NCBI RefSeq assembly: GCF_900106075.1
Contig: NZ_LT629794.1
Location: 372,001 to 436,000, forward strand
Length of the DNA stretch: 64,000 bases
From: Polaribacter sp. Hel1_33_78
GTDB taxonomy: Bacteria; Bacteroidota; Bacteroidia; Flavobacteriales; Flavobacteriaceae
Direction of reading: 5' to 3'
The stretch's first letter is position 1. Each line of letters opens with the position of its first letter. Positions 51,298 to 61,136 of the stretch are shown here, piece after piece. Under the pieces are notes generated by a model. It was given only the letters and a program-made list of their open reading frames with translations, ran no database searches and was not told the DNA's origin. The translations under genes were made by a program, and so were the position numbers.

Positions 51298-52381
51298 CAG
51301 TTGTTTTTGGAAGATTTAAATAAAATGTTCTTTCTTTATTAGAAATACTTTCTAAATATACATCTCCATTGTAATAAGAAATAATTTTTTTAACAATGCT
51401 TAACCCAATTCCTGCAGATGTTGTAGATTTTATAGTTTCAAACATTTTGAATATTTTTCTATGGTATTTTTCATGAATACTAATACCATTATCTTTAATT
51501 GAAAAAATATACTCTTTTTTAGTTGTTTTACAGCCTAATTCAATAACACCATTTTTGTGATCAATATGTTTGATAGCATTTTGTATTAAAACTTCAAATA
51601 CTTTTTGCAACATATTTTCATCTGCAAATAGTGTAGGTAATTGATTCTTTATTTTAATTGTAATATGTGGTGATTCAGGTATTTCATCTATTACGCGTTG
51701 CACTATTGTATGAATGTTAATGTCTTTATTTTTAAAAGAAGTATGTGCTATGTTTTTGTATTGTTCTAGTTGTACCAATAAATTTTCCATTTTTTCTACC
51801 TTTTCTTCCATAAGTTGAAGATGATTAGACCCATTAAAATTATCTGTTTCTTTTGCATCTTCTTGAGTCCAGGTTAATAAGTCTGAAACATTTCTTATAC
51901 ATGACTTTAACTCATGTGAAACTAAATGCGCATAATTGTCTAGTTCATTTTCTTGGTTTTTTAGAATATTTGATAACTTCAATGTTTTATCGATAATATT
52001 TTGATCTATAAACAATTTCTTTTGAATTTTATTTTCGACGGCACTCATCAAATCATCAATATTTACCGGTTTTGTTAAATAATCTTCGGCTCCAAGATTC
52101 ATACCAATTCTAATATCTTTTCTTTCGCCTTTTGCAGAAAGAAAAATTAATGGAATACTTTTTGTTTTCTTCTCTTTATGCAGTTTTTTAAACATTTCAA
52201 AACCGTTCATTTCTGGCATGAGTATATCAGAAATAATAAGATCTGGCTTTTCTTTTAAAGCCATTTCAAAACCAATTTCTCCATTTTCAGCCTGAAAAAC
52301 GGTGTATCCCTCCATTGTTAGAATATCAAAAACTTCTTCTCTAATGGATAATGTATCTTCAACTATTAAAATTTTATGCAT
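51287..52381 (-). CDS. Receiver-histidine kinase without sensor domains
   Basis: 364 residues. It has a receiver (about 2-120; D52 in LIISDILMPEMNG), a linker helix, then an H box HLVSHELKSCIRNVSDLL (about 155-170) and an HATPase domain (VLIQNAIKHI, DNGISIHEKYHRKIFKMF, GIGLSIVKKI). The H box has cysteine where most have proline, as HELK-S-C instead of HELR-T-P. The nearest family pattern is the phytochrome-like kinases. No membrane or PAS domain, so input must come from a partner kinase through the receiver. Overlaps the preceding gene by 8 bases. Confidence 0.9.
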   Translation of the reverse strand: MHKILIVEDTLSIREEVFDILTMEGYTVFQAENGEIGFEMALKEKPDLIISDILMPEMNGFEMFKKLHKEKKTKSIPLIFLSAKGERKDIRIGMNLGAEDYLTKPVNIDDLMSAVENKIQKKLFIDQNIIDKTLKLSNILKNQENELDNYAHLVSHELKSCIRNVSDLLTWTQEDAKETDNFNGSNHLQLMEEKVEKMENLLVQLEQYKNIAHTSFKNKDINIHTIVQRVIDEIPESPHITIKIKNQLPTLFADENMLQKVFEVLIQNAIKHIDHKNGVIELGCKTTKKEYIFSIKDNGISIHEKYHRKIFKMFETIKSTTSAGIGLSIVKKIISYYNGDVYLESISNKERTFYLNLPKTTDDF

Positions 52382-54158
52382 AATATGTGTTTGGCTTTTT
52401 TGGAATTTTTACAATAAAGGAAGTTCCATTTCCAATATTTCTTTGAACAATTATTTTTCCATCAATAAGATCTACGGCATCTTTTACAATCGATAATCCA
52501 AGACCGGATCCTTGAATTAAATCTACGCTTTTTCCTCTAACAAAAGGTTTAAATATATCTGAAAGCTCTGCTTTAGGAATTCCAATACCAAAATCGGTAA
52601 CTGAAATAATGATATAATTGTCTTCAGAAGAAAATTCAATAGTAACGGTATCTGCCTTCGGAGAAAATTTTACGGCATTACTAAGTAGGTTTATAAAAAT
52701 ATTTCGTCCTAATTTTTCATCAATAAAAATAGTTGCGTTTTTTAATTCTTCGGGATCAATTAATATTAATTTGTGCGAGTTTTTTAAAGAATTACTTACT
52801 TCATCAACTATTTCAGACATAAATTCCCCTAGATTAATCTCTAATGGGTTGTATATATTTTTACTAGCTTCAGTCTGTCCAACAATTAAAATATCATCTA
52901 ACAATTTAGTCATATGTAATACTTGATCTTCTATTCTCTTCAGTTTTTGTTTTATTTTACTTGGTTCCATCTTTCTCCAATATTTTTTAATAGAGCCGGC
53001 AGCAAAGTTAATAGCAGATAAGGGCGTTCTAAATTCATGAGATGTTGTTGAAATAAATCTTGATTTTAATTTGTTTAATTCTTTTTGTTTTTCTAAAGAT
53101 TTATTTAATCTTAAGGTTCTTCGTTTCACTTTTTGCTCTAATTCATTTCTATAACCAACTAATTCTGTAATATTTTGTCCTACAACTAATACGCCTACAA
53201 TTTTTCCATCTGTATCTATACGTGCATTTGTGTTTAATAAAATCATTACCTGTTCTTTCTCTTTAGTAAATAAAGGAACCTCAAAATTGGCTGTTTCTAT
53301 GCCTTTCAAGGTTTTTTCTAATAATTTTCTAGCAATTTTTTTATACTCTTTAGGGATATAGGTTTCCACAAAATTTTTCCCTAATACTTCTTGTTTTGTA
53401 TACCCAGTAATTTTTTCAGAAGTTAAATTCCATTCATTAACCAACCCTTTATTATCAATACCAATAATTGGTGTATTTGCAGTTTTAAAAAACTGTTTCA
53501 TTTCTTCGTTAACTGACTTAGATACTGATAGTAAAAACAAACGTTCTCGCTGATGTTTTAATTCGTTTATAAAATAAAACGATGCAAAATAAAAGATTAA
53601 GAATGGTGCTCCGATATTCATAAGATAAAATAGTATACGTGCAGTTTCTGTAACTTTTATTCCGTTGTTAGAAAAAGTTGGTGAAAAAATGATAGTAATT
53701 CCAACAACTAAAAAGAATGCAAGCATCCATATTTTTGCATATTTCTCTTTAAGAAACAGTAATGCAACAAGAGGGCTTAAAAAACACCAACCGATCACAA
53801 AACCAGAGTTATGAATAGAGCCTAAACTCCACTGAATTAAAGTTGGTACTAATGAAATACAGATTATTTGTGCGTATACTAATAGCTTATAATTCGAGAG
53901 AAAGTGCGCAATGAAAATAGCTGGAATAACGATAATTACGAAAATTAAAGGAAGCATTGTTGTTAACCCAAATCCCAAGAAACAGTAATAAATAATACTC
54001 CATGCCACTCCACAAAGACTGCAACTAACAGCAATGATTAGAATTAAGGATTTAGCAACTCTTATTTCCTTGGTGTCTGAGGCATTGTAGTCGTATTTTA
54101 ACATAAGTGCTTTCAGTTTTTTTAAATGAAAGTACCGTAATATTTTCTTAATAATCAT
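52374..54158 (-). CDS. Membrane-anchored PAS histidine kinase
   Basis: 594 residues. The first 205 residues form about six membrane helices with short loops. One PAS domain (about 222-340; FFKTANTPIIGIDNKGLVNEWN...ILVVGQNITEL) follows, then a coiled coil, HisKA (STTSHEFRTPLSAINFAAG, about 372) and HATPase (about 480-590; NLLSNAVKF, GSGLGLSIVKDAV). Its PAS and kinase core are close copies of the C-terminal part of the upstream 1485-residue protein, so one came from the other. The start overlaps that gene by 4 bases (ATGA). Confidence 0.92.
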   Translation of the reverse strand: MIIKKILRYFHLKKLKALMLKYDYNASDTKEIRVAKSLILIIAVSCSLCGVAWSIIYYCFLGFGLTTMLPLIFVIIVIPAIFIAHFLSNYKLLVYAQIICISLVPTLIQWSLGSIHNSGFVIGWCFLSPLVALLFLKEKYAKIWMLAFFLVVGITIIFSPTFSNNGIKVTETARILFYLMNIGAPFLIFYFASFYFINELKHQRERLFLLSVSKSVNEEMKQFFKTANTPIIGIDNKGLVNEWNLTSEKITGYTKQEVLGKNFVETYIPKEYKKIARKLLEKTLKGIETANFEVPLFTKEKEQVMILLNTNARIDTDGKIVGVLVVGQNITELVGYRNELEQKVKRRTLRLNKSLEKQKELNKLKSRFISTTSHEFRTPLSAINFAAGSIKKYWRKMEPSKIKQKLKRIEDQVLHMTKLLDDILIVGQTEASKNIYNPLEINLGEFMSEIVDEVSNSLKNSHKLILIDPEELKNATIFIDEKLGRNIFINLLSNAVKFSPKADTVTIEFSSEDNYIIISVTDFGIGIPKAELSDIFKPFVRGKSVDLIQGSGLGLSIVKDAVDLIDGKIIVQRNIGNGTSFIVKIPKKPNTYYA

Positions 54159-57100
54159 TTAGAATTTTTTGGAATTTTAACGAGAAAAGAGGTTCCTTTG
54201 CCAATTTTACTGTTCACAATGATTTTTCCTCCTAAAGCATCTACAGCTTCTTTTACAATAGATAATCCTAGACCTGTTCCTTGAATTAAATCTACGTTTT
54301 CTCCTCTAATAAAAGGGTTAAATATATTTGAAAGCTCTGCTTTAGGAATTCCAATACCAAAATCGATAACGGATATAACGGTGTAATTTTTCTCTGTTGA
54401 AAATTCAACAGTAACGGTATCTGCATCTGGAGAAAATTTTACAGCGTTACTTATTATATTGATAAAAATATTTCTTCCTAATTTTTCATCAATAAAAATA
54501 GAGGTGTTTTTTAATTTTTCATCATCAATTAGTAATATTTTATGTCGTTTGTTATGAGAATTACCTACCTCTTCAATTATTTCATAAATAAAGTCTCCAA
54601 GATTAAGATGTATAGGGTTGTACATTATTTTACCGGCTTCAGCTTGACCAACAATTAAAATATCATCTAATAATTTTGTCATGTGCATAACTTGATCTTC
54701 AATTTTATGAAGTTTTTTTTCTATCACATTAGGTTCCATTTTAGACCAGTATTTTTTAATAGATCCTGCAGCAAAATTTATTGAAGATAAAGGAGTTCTA
54801 AATTCATGAGATGCTGTTGAAACAAATTTTGATTTTAATTCCCTTAATTCTTTTTCCTTTTTTAATGCTTCATTTAATTTTAAAGTTCTTTGATTTACTT
54901 TTAACTCTAATTGATTACGATAACCAACTAATTCTGTAATATCTTGTCCTACTCCTAATACACCCGTAACGTCTCCATTTGCATTTCTACGTGTACTAGA
55001 GTTTAATAAAACCATAACCCGTTCTTTGGTTTTGGTAAATAATGGGAATTCAAAATTTGCTGTTTCTAAACCAAATAACGCATTGTCTAATACTTTTTTT
55101 ACTGCTTCTTGGTCGTCTGCTCTAATATAGGTTTGTACTAAATTTTTTCCTAATACTTCTTGTTTTGTAAAACCAGTAATTTTTTCTGAAGTCTGATTCC
55201 ATTCATTAACCAGTCCTTGACTATCAATACCAAAAATTGGTGCGTTTGCGGTTTCGATAAACTGTCTTAATTCTTTTGCAATAGATTCAGATTCTGTTCT
55301 TAGCTTATCAATTTGCGTAATATCTTGCCCTACACCTAACACACCCGTAACGTCTCCATTTGCATTTCTACGTGTACTAGAGTTTAATAAAACCATAACC
55401 CGTTCTTTGGTTTTGGTAAATAATGGGAATTCATAATTGGCCGTTTCTTTACCAAGTAAAGCGTCGTCTAATACTTGTTTTACAGCTTTTTGGTAATCTT
55501 TTGTGATGTATGTCTGTACCAAATCTTTTCCTAATACATCTTTTTTAGTAAATCCTGTAATTTTTTCTGAAGTCTGATTCCATTCATTAACCAGTCCTTG
55601 GCTATCAATACCAAAAATTGGTGCGTTGGCAGTTTCAATAAACTGGCGTAATTCATTCGCAATAGCAGTAACTTTAGACTTAGTTGTCACCATTTCTGAG
55701 ATGTCGTTGGCTATTTTTATTACCTTATAATAATTTCCATTAACATCTTTAACTGGCGTATAAGTTGCGTGAATCCATATAGTAGAACCATCTTTTTTTA
55801 TACGCTTATATTCCCCTTTTTGTTTTATACCATTTGCTAGGTCTTTCCAAAAACGTTCATAACTATCAGAATTTTCATAAGAGGGGTCATAAAATATTTT
55901 GTGATGCTTTCCTATGAATTCCTTTTTTGAAGAATATCCAAAATCAGTAACAAAATTATAATTTGCTCTCAAAATAATTCCCTCCATTGTAAATTCAGCT
56001 GATGACCAACCTAAATCTACAGCAGATTTCATAGCTCTTGATTCTAATCCAACTTTTAAAACTTTCTTTTCTTGATTAACCTGTTCTGTTATGTCTTGGT
56101 TTGTTCCTTTTAAATTAACAATATTACCATTGGCATCTCTAACTGGGTTACAAACAGATCTTAATGTTTTTTCAGGTCTATTAGGAATACAAATTCTAAA
56201 TTTAATATCAAACGGGATGCCCATTGTACTAACTATTTTAACAGAATTCATAACGAATTCGAAATCATCGGGGTGAATTAAATTAATAATGGTATCATAT
56301 TTGGGAATATTTTTATTGAAATCGAAACCCCAAATATGATAGGTTTCCTCTGACCATTCCACTTTTTTATTTTTAGGATTTAATAACCAGCTACCAATTT
56401 GTCCTAATTTTTGAGCTTCAAATAATTCGATTTTAGTTTTTTCTAATTTTAATAAAGACTTTTCTTTTTCTTCTTCTAGCTGTTTTTTTTCGGTAATATC
56501 TTTAATTAAACCATAAATAATATTTTCAGGTCTTTTTTCAGCAGACATTAAAGTTAAGTGTCTAATTTCACCAGATGGGCGTTTTATTCTAAACTCAAGA
56601 GGAGAAAACATTCCATCAGCGAATAATAACTCAATATTTTGATTAACTTTTTTCAAGTCTTTTCGCAAAACTAGGCTCATAATATTTTGGTGAGAAGGAT
56701 GAAACGTTTCCTTTGATTGGCCATAAATTTTATACATTTCTTCAGACCATTCTGATGTATCTGTTGTTAAATTCCATTGAAAGCTACCAATTTGTCCTAA
56801 TTTTTGAGCTTTATTTAATTCGTTTTTAGTTTTTTCTAATTTTAATAAAAAATTTTCTTTTTCTTTTTCTCTCTCTTTTTTTCCGGTAATATCTTTAATT
56901 AAACCAAAAGTAATGTCTCCAGATTTTTTTTCAGCAGACATTAAAAGCAAGTGTCTAATTTTACCAGATGGCCGTTTTATTCTAAACTCAAAAGGATAAA
57001 ATATTTCATCAGTGTATAATAACGCCATATTTTGACGAAATGTTTTCAAGTCTTCTCGCAAAATTACGCTCATAACATTTTTGCGAGAAGGATAAAAAGT

Positions 57101-58612
57101 TTCCTTTGATTGGCCATAAATTTTATACATTTCTTCAGACCATTCTGATTCGTCTGTTTTTAAATTCCATTGCCAGTTACCAATACTACTTAATTTTTGA
57201 GTCAGATTTTCTGCTTTTTTCTTTGCAGTAATGTTCCTTGCAAAACCTAAAACCCCAATAACACTATTATCTTTAGAAATAACTGGTACTTTAGTAGTTT
57301 CTAGCAGCTCACCGTGATTGTCATTTGCAAAGATTGCATAATCTTCACTTACATTTGCAACTCCACTAGAAATTGCTTCCTTATCCTTTTCTATGTAGAA
57401 GTCTGCAACTTCTTTATCCATAAATTCGTAATCTGTTTTTCCAACAATATCCTGTTCTTTTGCACCAAAAAAATCTTCGAAGCGATTATTTACAAATAAA
57501 TATCTTCCGTCTTCTGATTTGAGCCAAATTAAATCTGGTATGGTATTCATTAAAGTACGAAGATTTATTTCGCTTTTTTCAATTGTATTTTTTGCGTTAC
57601 TTAATTTTTTATTCGATATTTTGAGCTCTTGATTTAGTTTACGGTATGCTTTATTTGATGCTTTCAAAGTTTTTTCTGCTTTTCTTTCTGCAGTAATGTC
57701 CCTTCCAATACCTAAAACCCCAACAAGACTATTATCATTGGAAATAACTGGTACTTTAGTAGTTTCCAATAGCTCAATGTGTTTGTCATTTGCAAAGACT
57801 ACAGTTTCTTCATTTACAGATGAAATTCCATTATAAATTGCTTTCTTATCATTCATTCTGAACAAGTCTGCAAGTTCTTTATCCACAAAGTCATAATCTG
57901 TTTTTCCAACAATATCCTGTTCTTTTGCACCAAATAAATCTTCGAAGCGATTATTTACAAATAAATATCTTCCGTCTTCTGATTTTAACCAAATTAAATC
58001 TGGTATGGTATTCATTAGAGTACGAAGATTGATTTCACTTTTTTCAAGTATTTCTTTAGCAGAGGTTAATTTTTTATTAGAATTATGAAGCTCTTTGTTT
58101 AGTTCATGAAACGCTTTATTTGATGCTTTTAATTCTTTTGCACTTCTAAGAAGGGCAATGTTTTGATTTTCAACTTCTTGCTGAGCAATTTTATGTTGAT
58201 GAATGTCTTTACATACTTTAACAATTTCTATTACTTCTCCTTTAGCATTTTTAAAAGGGTAGATGTATTCTGAAAACCATTTTCTTTCTCCTAACCAATC
58301 TAATAAAACTTCTATAGTTACACTTTCGCCAGTTTTATTTACTTTTTTAAATGCAGACATAATTCTTTTGGAAACATCTTTATTGAAAATATCTTCGGGC
58401 ATTTTACCAACAATTTCTTTAGGTGAAATTGCATAGCATGTTGGGCCATTATAATAAAGGTATTTACCATCAGGTTGGTGTACTGTAAACATATCATCAG
58501 ATACTTTTGAAAGCATATTGAAACGGTCGTTACTTTGTAGTATTTCGTTTTCTGATTTTAACTTAATAATTTCTTTTTCTAAATCTTGATATGTTGGCTT
58601 TTTATTTGACAT
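54155..58612 (-). CDS. Nine-PAS soluble histidine kinase
   Basis: 1485 residues, no membrane helix. PAS domains at about 25-150, 197-315, 352-470, 475-590, 605-725, 738-860, 864-985, 987-1095 and 1114-1222 are followed by HisKA (STASHEFRTPLSSINFAAG, about 1266) and HATPase (GTGLGLSIVKEAV). PAS pairs 2/3, 4/5 and 8/9 are near-duplicates. The QWNL...SEWSEEMYKIYG type (4-6) looks like PAS_3 with a PAC. No haem or flavin ligand pattern is obvious, so the signal is unknown. It is the first gene of the operon. Confidence 0.93.
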   Translation of the reverse strand: MSNKKPTYQDLEKEIIKLKSENEILQSNDRFNMLSKVSDDMFTVHQPDGKYLYYNGPTCYAISPKEIVGKMPEDIFNKDVSKRIMSAFKKVNKTGESVTIEVLLDWLGERKWFSEYIYPFKNAKGEVIEIVKVCKDIHQHKIAQQEVENQNIALLRSAKELKASNKAFHELNKELHNSNKKLTSAKEILEKSEINLRTLMNTIPDLIWLKSEDGRYLFVNNRFEDLFGAKEQDIVGKTDYDFVDKELADLFRMNDKKAIYNGISSVNEETVVFANDKHIELLETTKVPVISNDNSLVGVLGIGRDITAERKAEKTLKASNKAYRKLNQELKISNKKLSNAKNTIEKSEINLRTLMNTIPDLIWLKSEDGRYLFVNNRFEDFFGAKEQDIVGKTDYEFMDKEVADFYIEKDKEAISSGVANVSEDYAIFANDNHGELLETTKVPVISKDNSVIGVLGFARNITAKKKAENLTQKLSSIGNWQWNLKTDESEWSEEMYKIYGQSKETFYPSRKNVMSVILREDLKTFRQNMALLYTDEIFYPFEFRIKRPSGKIRHLLLMSAEKKSGDITFGLIKDITGKKEREKEKENFLLKLEKTKNELNKAQKLGQIGSFQWNLTTDTSEWSEEMYKIYGQSKETFHPSHQNIMSLVLRKDLKKVNQNIELLFADGMFSPLEFRIKRPSGEIRHLTLMSAEKRPENIIYGLIKDITEKKQLEEEKEKSLLKLEKTKIELFEAQKLGQIGSWLLNPKNKKVEWSEETYHIWGFDFNKNIPKYDTIINLIHPDDFEFVMNSVKIVSTMGIPFDIKFRICIPNRPEKTLRSVCNPVRDANGNIVNLKGTNQDITEQVNQEKKVLKVGLESRAMKSAVDLGWSSAEFTMEGIILRANYNFVTDFGYSSKKEFIGKHHKIFYDPSYENSDSYERFWKDLANGIKQKGEYKRIKKDGSTIWIHATYTPVKDVNGNYYKVIKIANDISEMVTTKSKVTAIANELRQFIETANAPIFGIDSQGLVNEWNQTSEKITGFTKKDVLGKDLVQTYITKDYQKAVKQVLDDALLGKETANYEFPLFTKTKERVMVLLNSSTRRNANGDVTGVLGVGQDITQIDKLRTESESIAKELRQFIETANAPIFGIDSQGLVNEWNQTSEKITGFTKQEVLGKNLVQTYIRADDQEAVKKVLDNALFGLETANFEFPLFTKTKERVMVLLNSSTRRNANGDVTGVLGVGQDITELVGYRNQLELKVNQRTLKLNEALKKEKELRELKSKFVSTASHEFRTPLSSINFAAGSIKKYWSKMEPNVIEKKLHKIEDQVMHMTKLLDDILIVGQAEAGKIMYNPIHLNLGDFIYEIIEEVGNSHNKRHKILLIDDEKLKNTSIFIDEKLGRNIFINIISNAVKFSPDADTVTVEFSTEKNYTVISVIDFGIGIPKAELSNIFNPFIRGENVDLIQGTGLGLSIVKEAVDALGGKIIVNSKIGKGTSFLVKIPKNSK
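54960..55433. repeat. 93-bp direct repeat in PAS domains 8 and 9
   Basis: Bases 54960-55052 and 55341-55433 are identical by eye, 381 bases (127 codons) apart, inside the nine-PAS kinase gene. Confidence 0.85.
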
Positions 58613-58822
58613 ACATTTAATAATAGACTGTATCTAGTTCTTTTAGTTATTGTAATAAAGGCGACTTTTGTCTTAAATAATTATACTTAAAAGTTATTTG
58701 TAATAACAGTCTTTAAAGTTAATCTTTTAAATTTAAAGTATGTTATTCCTTGAATTACAAAAAGTTGATTGAATATTTAAGTTATATTTTTAAATAAAAA
58801 TATGACCAACAAATTAAGTTTT

Positions 58823-58871
58823 TTCCAAAGACATTCAACTAAGCAAAATGCTTAGTTGAATGTCTTTGGAA
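58823..58871. repeat. 23-bp perfect inverted repeat, three-base loop
   Basis: Arms 58823-58845 and 58849-58871 with an AAA loop. There is no adjacent T-run on either side, so it is not a standard terminator. Confidence 0.85.
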
Positions 58872-59015
58872 TTACAGTAACTTTTTTTAAAATAATTTAG
58901 ATAAGATCAAACTATTTTTAACTATTTAAGTTATTGATAATATAAATTTTATATCCTTAATCGATGAAGATGTTTTTAATATAACGTTAACACTTAATAG
59001 ATGTATGATTATTTT

Positions 59016-59050
59016 ACAAAAAAAAAACCAACTCTTTTTGAGTTGGTTTT
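59016..59050 (-). terminator. Terminator of the OmpA-like gene
   Basis: An 11-bp stem (59024-59034 with 59040-59050). On the minus strand a run of at least seven T follows (from the A-run at 59018-59027). Confidence 0.85.
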
Positions 59051-59073
59051 AAATTGGTTAAAAAGTGCTAAAA

Positions 59074-59922
59074 TTATTTAGAAGCATCTTGCTCTAACAA
59101 ATCAAAGAATTGATTTAATTTAGGCATGATGATAATTTTTGTTCTTCTATTTTTTGATTTATTTTCAGCAGTATCATTTGGTGCTAAAGGGATATATTGA
59201 CTTCTACCAGCAGCAATTAATCTTTCTGGTTTTACACCATATTTGTATTGCAGAATTCTAGTAATAGAAGTTGCTCTTAAAGCAGATAAATCCCAATTGT
59301 CTTGTAGGATATTTCTTTTAATAGGAGTAGAGTCCGTATGTCCTTCTATCATCACTTCCATCTTAGGTTGATTGTTAATTACTTTAGCAATTTTTTCTAA
59401 AACAGTGTAAGCCTTGTCTGTTACATTATAGCTTCCGCTTTTAAATAATAATTTGTCAGAAATAGAGATAAATACAACAGTCTTTTCAACATTTACTTCA
59501 ATATCCTTATCCTGTATGCCGTCTGTTAAATTTTTAGTTAAATGAAATTTAATAGCAAGATTTAAAGAATCTTTTTTAGTCATCGCTTCTCTAACACCAT
59601 TTATATATTTATCTTTTTCACTTAATTGAGAAATTACATTCTTAATATTATCAGAAGAAGATTGTGTTAAAACTGTTAAATTTTCAACTTGCTTTAAAGC
59701 AGTCTTTTTATCTTCTTTTAAGTATTTAACTTGCTCTGCAAGAGCAAATACTTTAGAAGATTCTTTCTCATTTTTAATTAAACACTTTTGTAAATTAGCT
59801 TTTACATCTACCAATTCTGTTTTTGTTTGATCGTGTTTTGATTGTAAATTAACAAATTCTTTTTTTGAAACACAAGAACTTATAATTACAGCCGTTACTA
59901 ATAATATTACTATTTTTTTCAT
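59074..59922 (-). CDS. OmpA-family peptidoglycan-binding lipoprotein
   Basis: 282 residues from the ATG at 59922, which starts a lipoprotein signal (VIISSC). A coiled-coil region (about 25-125; KHDQTKTELVDVKANLQ) leads to the OmpA/MotB C-terminal domain (about 140-265), with the signature VMIEGHTDSTPIKRNILQDNWDLSALRATSI and NRRTKIIIMP. It would tether the outer membrane to peptidoglycan. It ends after a short extension. TAAATTTG at 59947-59954 is a likely -7 box. Confidence 0.92.
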   Translation of the reverse strand: MKKIVILLVTAVIISSCVSKKEFVNLQSKHDQTKTELVDVKANLQKCLIKNEKESSKVFALAEQVKYLKEDKKTALKQVENLTVLTQSSSDNIKNVISQLSEKDKYINGVREAMTKKDSLNLAIKFHLTKNLTDGIQDKDIEVNVEKTVVFISISDKLLFKSGSYNVTDKAYTVLEKIAKVINNQPKMEVMIEGHTDSTPIKRNILQDNWDLSALRATSITRILQYKYGVKPERLIAAGRSQYIPLAPNDTAENKSKNRRTKIIIMPKLNQFFDLLEQDASK

Positions 59923-59946
59923 TGTATACAAATTAAATTGAGTAGA

Positions 59947-59954
59947 CAAATTTA
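59947..59954 (-). promoter_or_regulatory. Promoter -7 element for the OmpA-like gene
   Basis: TAAATTTG on the minus strand, 25 bases before the ATG. Confidence 0.45.
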
Positions 59955-60010
59955 ACAAATAGAATACATAAAAAGTATGATTAACAAGATTTTGTGAAAA
60001 ATTTATGTAC

Positions 60011-60018
60011 TATTTTTG
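60011..60018 (+). promoter_or_regulatory. Promoter -7 element for the ApbE gene
   Basis: TATTTTTG, 20 bases before the ATG at 60038. TTTG at 59991 is a possible -33 at short spacing. The position makes the earlier ATG at 60005 unlikely as a start. Confidence 0.45.
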
Positions 60019-60037
60019 TAAAAAAAAACTTCAATTC

Positions 60038-61030
60038 ATGAAACTCCAGAATATTATTACTTTTATTACAGTTTTGGTAATGTTATTGGCCTGCACTCAG
60101 GAAAAGAAGAATAGAGATTACACTTTAGAAGGGCCTATTTTTGGTACATCGTATAAAATCAAATATTATAATACGAATATTAACTTTCAAAAATCTTTAG
60201 ATAGTTTGTTTTTATTGGTGAATACATCTACATCAACTTATAGTTCTGAATCGGATATTTCTAAAATAAATAATGGAGATTCAACAATTATTGTAGATGC
60301 AATCTTTTCTGAAGTATTTGAAAAATCGAAGAGAATTTATAAAGAAACTGATGGCTTTTTTGATCCAACTGTAGGGAACTTAGTAAATGCTTATGGCTTT
60401 GGACCTAAAAATGAGAAAAGAGACCTTACAGATGCAGAAATAAAAGAGCAAATGAAGTTTGTAGGTCTAGAGAAAATAACTTTAAAAAATAGTAAAGTTT
60501 TAAAGGAAGATCCAAAGGTATATCTAGATTTTAATTCAATAGCCAAAGGTTTTGCCATTGATGTTATTGCTCGTTTTTTTGATCAAAAAAAAATAGAAAA
60601 TTATTTAATTGAAATAGGTGGAGAAATACGAGCAAAAGGTTTTAAAAAAAATAATAAACCTTGGCTAATTAGAATAGTTAATCCTGTAAACTCTTATGAT
60701 AATAATGGGTTTAAAACTATTAATCTCTCAAATAAGGCCATGGCTACTTCAGGTAATTATAGAAAATTTAGAATTTCTAGTGAAGGAAAAAAATATGTGC
60801 ACACTATAAATCCAAAGACGGGCTATGCAACAGAAAGTAATTTGTTAAGTGCCTCGGTAATATCGAATAAAGATTGTGCAGATTTAGATGCCTACGCTAC
60901 AGCATTTATGGCAATGGGTTTAGAAAAAACTAAAGAGTTTTTAATTAAAAATCCAAGTATAAAAGTAATATTATTATTTTCTTCTAAAAGCGGAATTATT
61001 GAAGAATATGCAACATATAATTACAATTAG
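60038..61030 (+). CDS. apbE: FAD:protein FMN transferase (ApbE family) lipoprotein
   Basis: 330 residues from the ATG at 60038, with a lipobox (VMLLAC). Conserved parts: TDGFFDPTVGNLVNAYGFG, DFNSIAKGFAIDVIA, LIEIGGEIRAKG, MATSGNYRKF, HTINPKTGYATESN, and CADLDAYATAFMAMG. It links FMN covalently to threonine of target proteins such as Na-NQR subunits in the periplasm. No Nqr or Rnf genes are in the window. Confidence 0.94.
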   Translation: MKLQNIITFITVLVMLLACTQEKKNRDYTLEGPIFGTSYKIKYYNTNINFQKSLDSLFLLVNTSTSTYSSESDISKINNGDSTIIVDAIFSEVFEKSKRIYKETDGFFDPTVGNLVNAYGFGPKNEKRDLTDAEIKEQMKFVGLEKITLKNSKVLKEDPKVYLDFNSIAKGFAIDVIARFFDQKKIENYLIEIGGEIRAKGFKKNNKPWLIRIVNPVNSYDNNGFKTINLSNKAMATSGNYRKFRISSEGKKYVHTINPKTGYATESNLLSASVISNKDCADLDAYATAFMAMGLEKTKEFLIKNPSIKVILLFSSKSGIIEEYATYNYN

Positions 61031-61136
61031 GGATTCATTTTACTGTAGTAATTTCTTTTCTATATGATGTTGATGAGAGATTAATACACACACACAATTT
61101 CGAATTTTAAATTACAGTTTTGTTTACAATAATCAA

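Larger units (their letters stand above)
58613..59073. other. Intergenic region with a long perfect hairpin
   Basis: Contains a 23-bp perfect inverted repeat at 58823-58871 and the ompA-like terminator. No gene. The operon promoter is expected here but no clear TAnnTTTG box was found. Confidence 0.6.
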
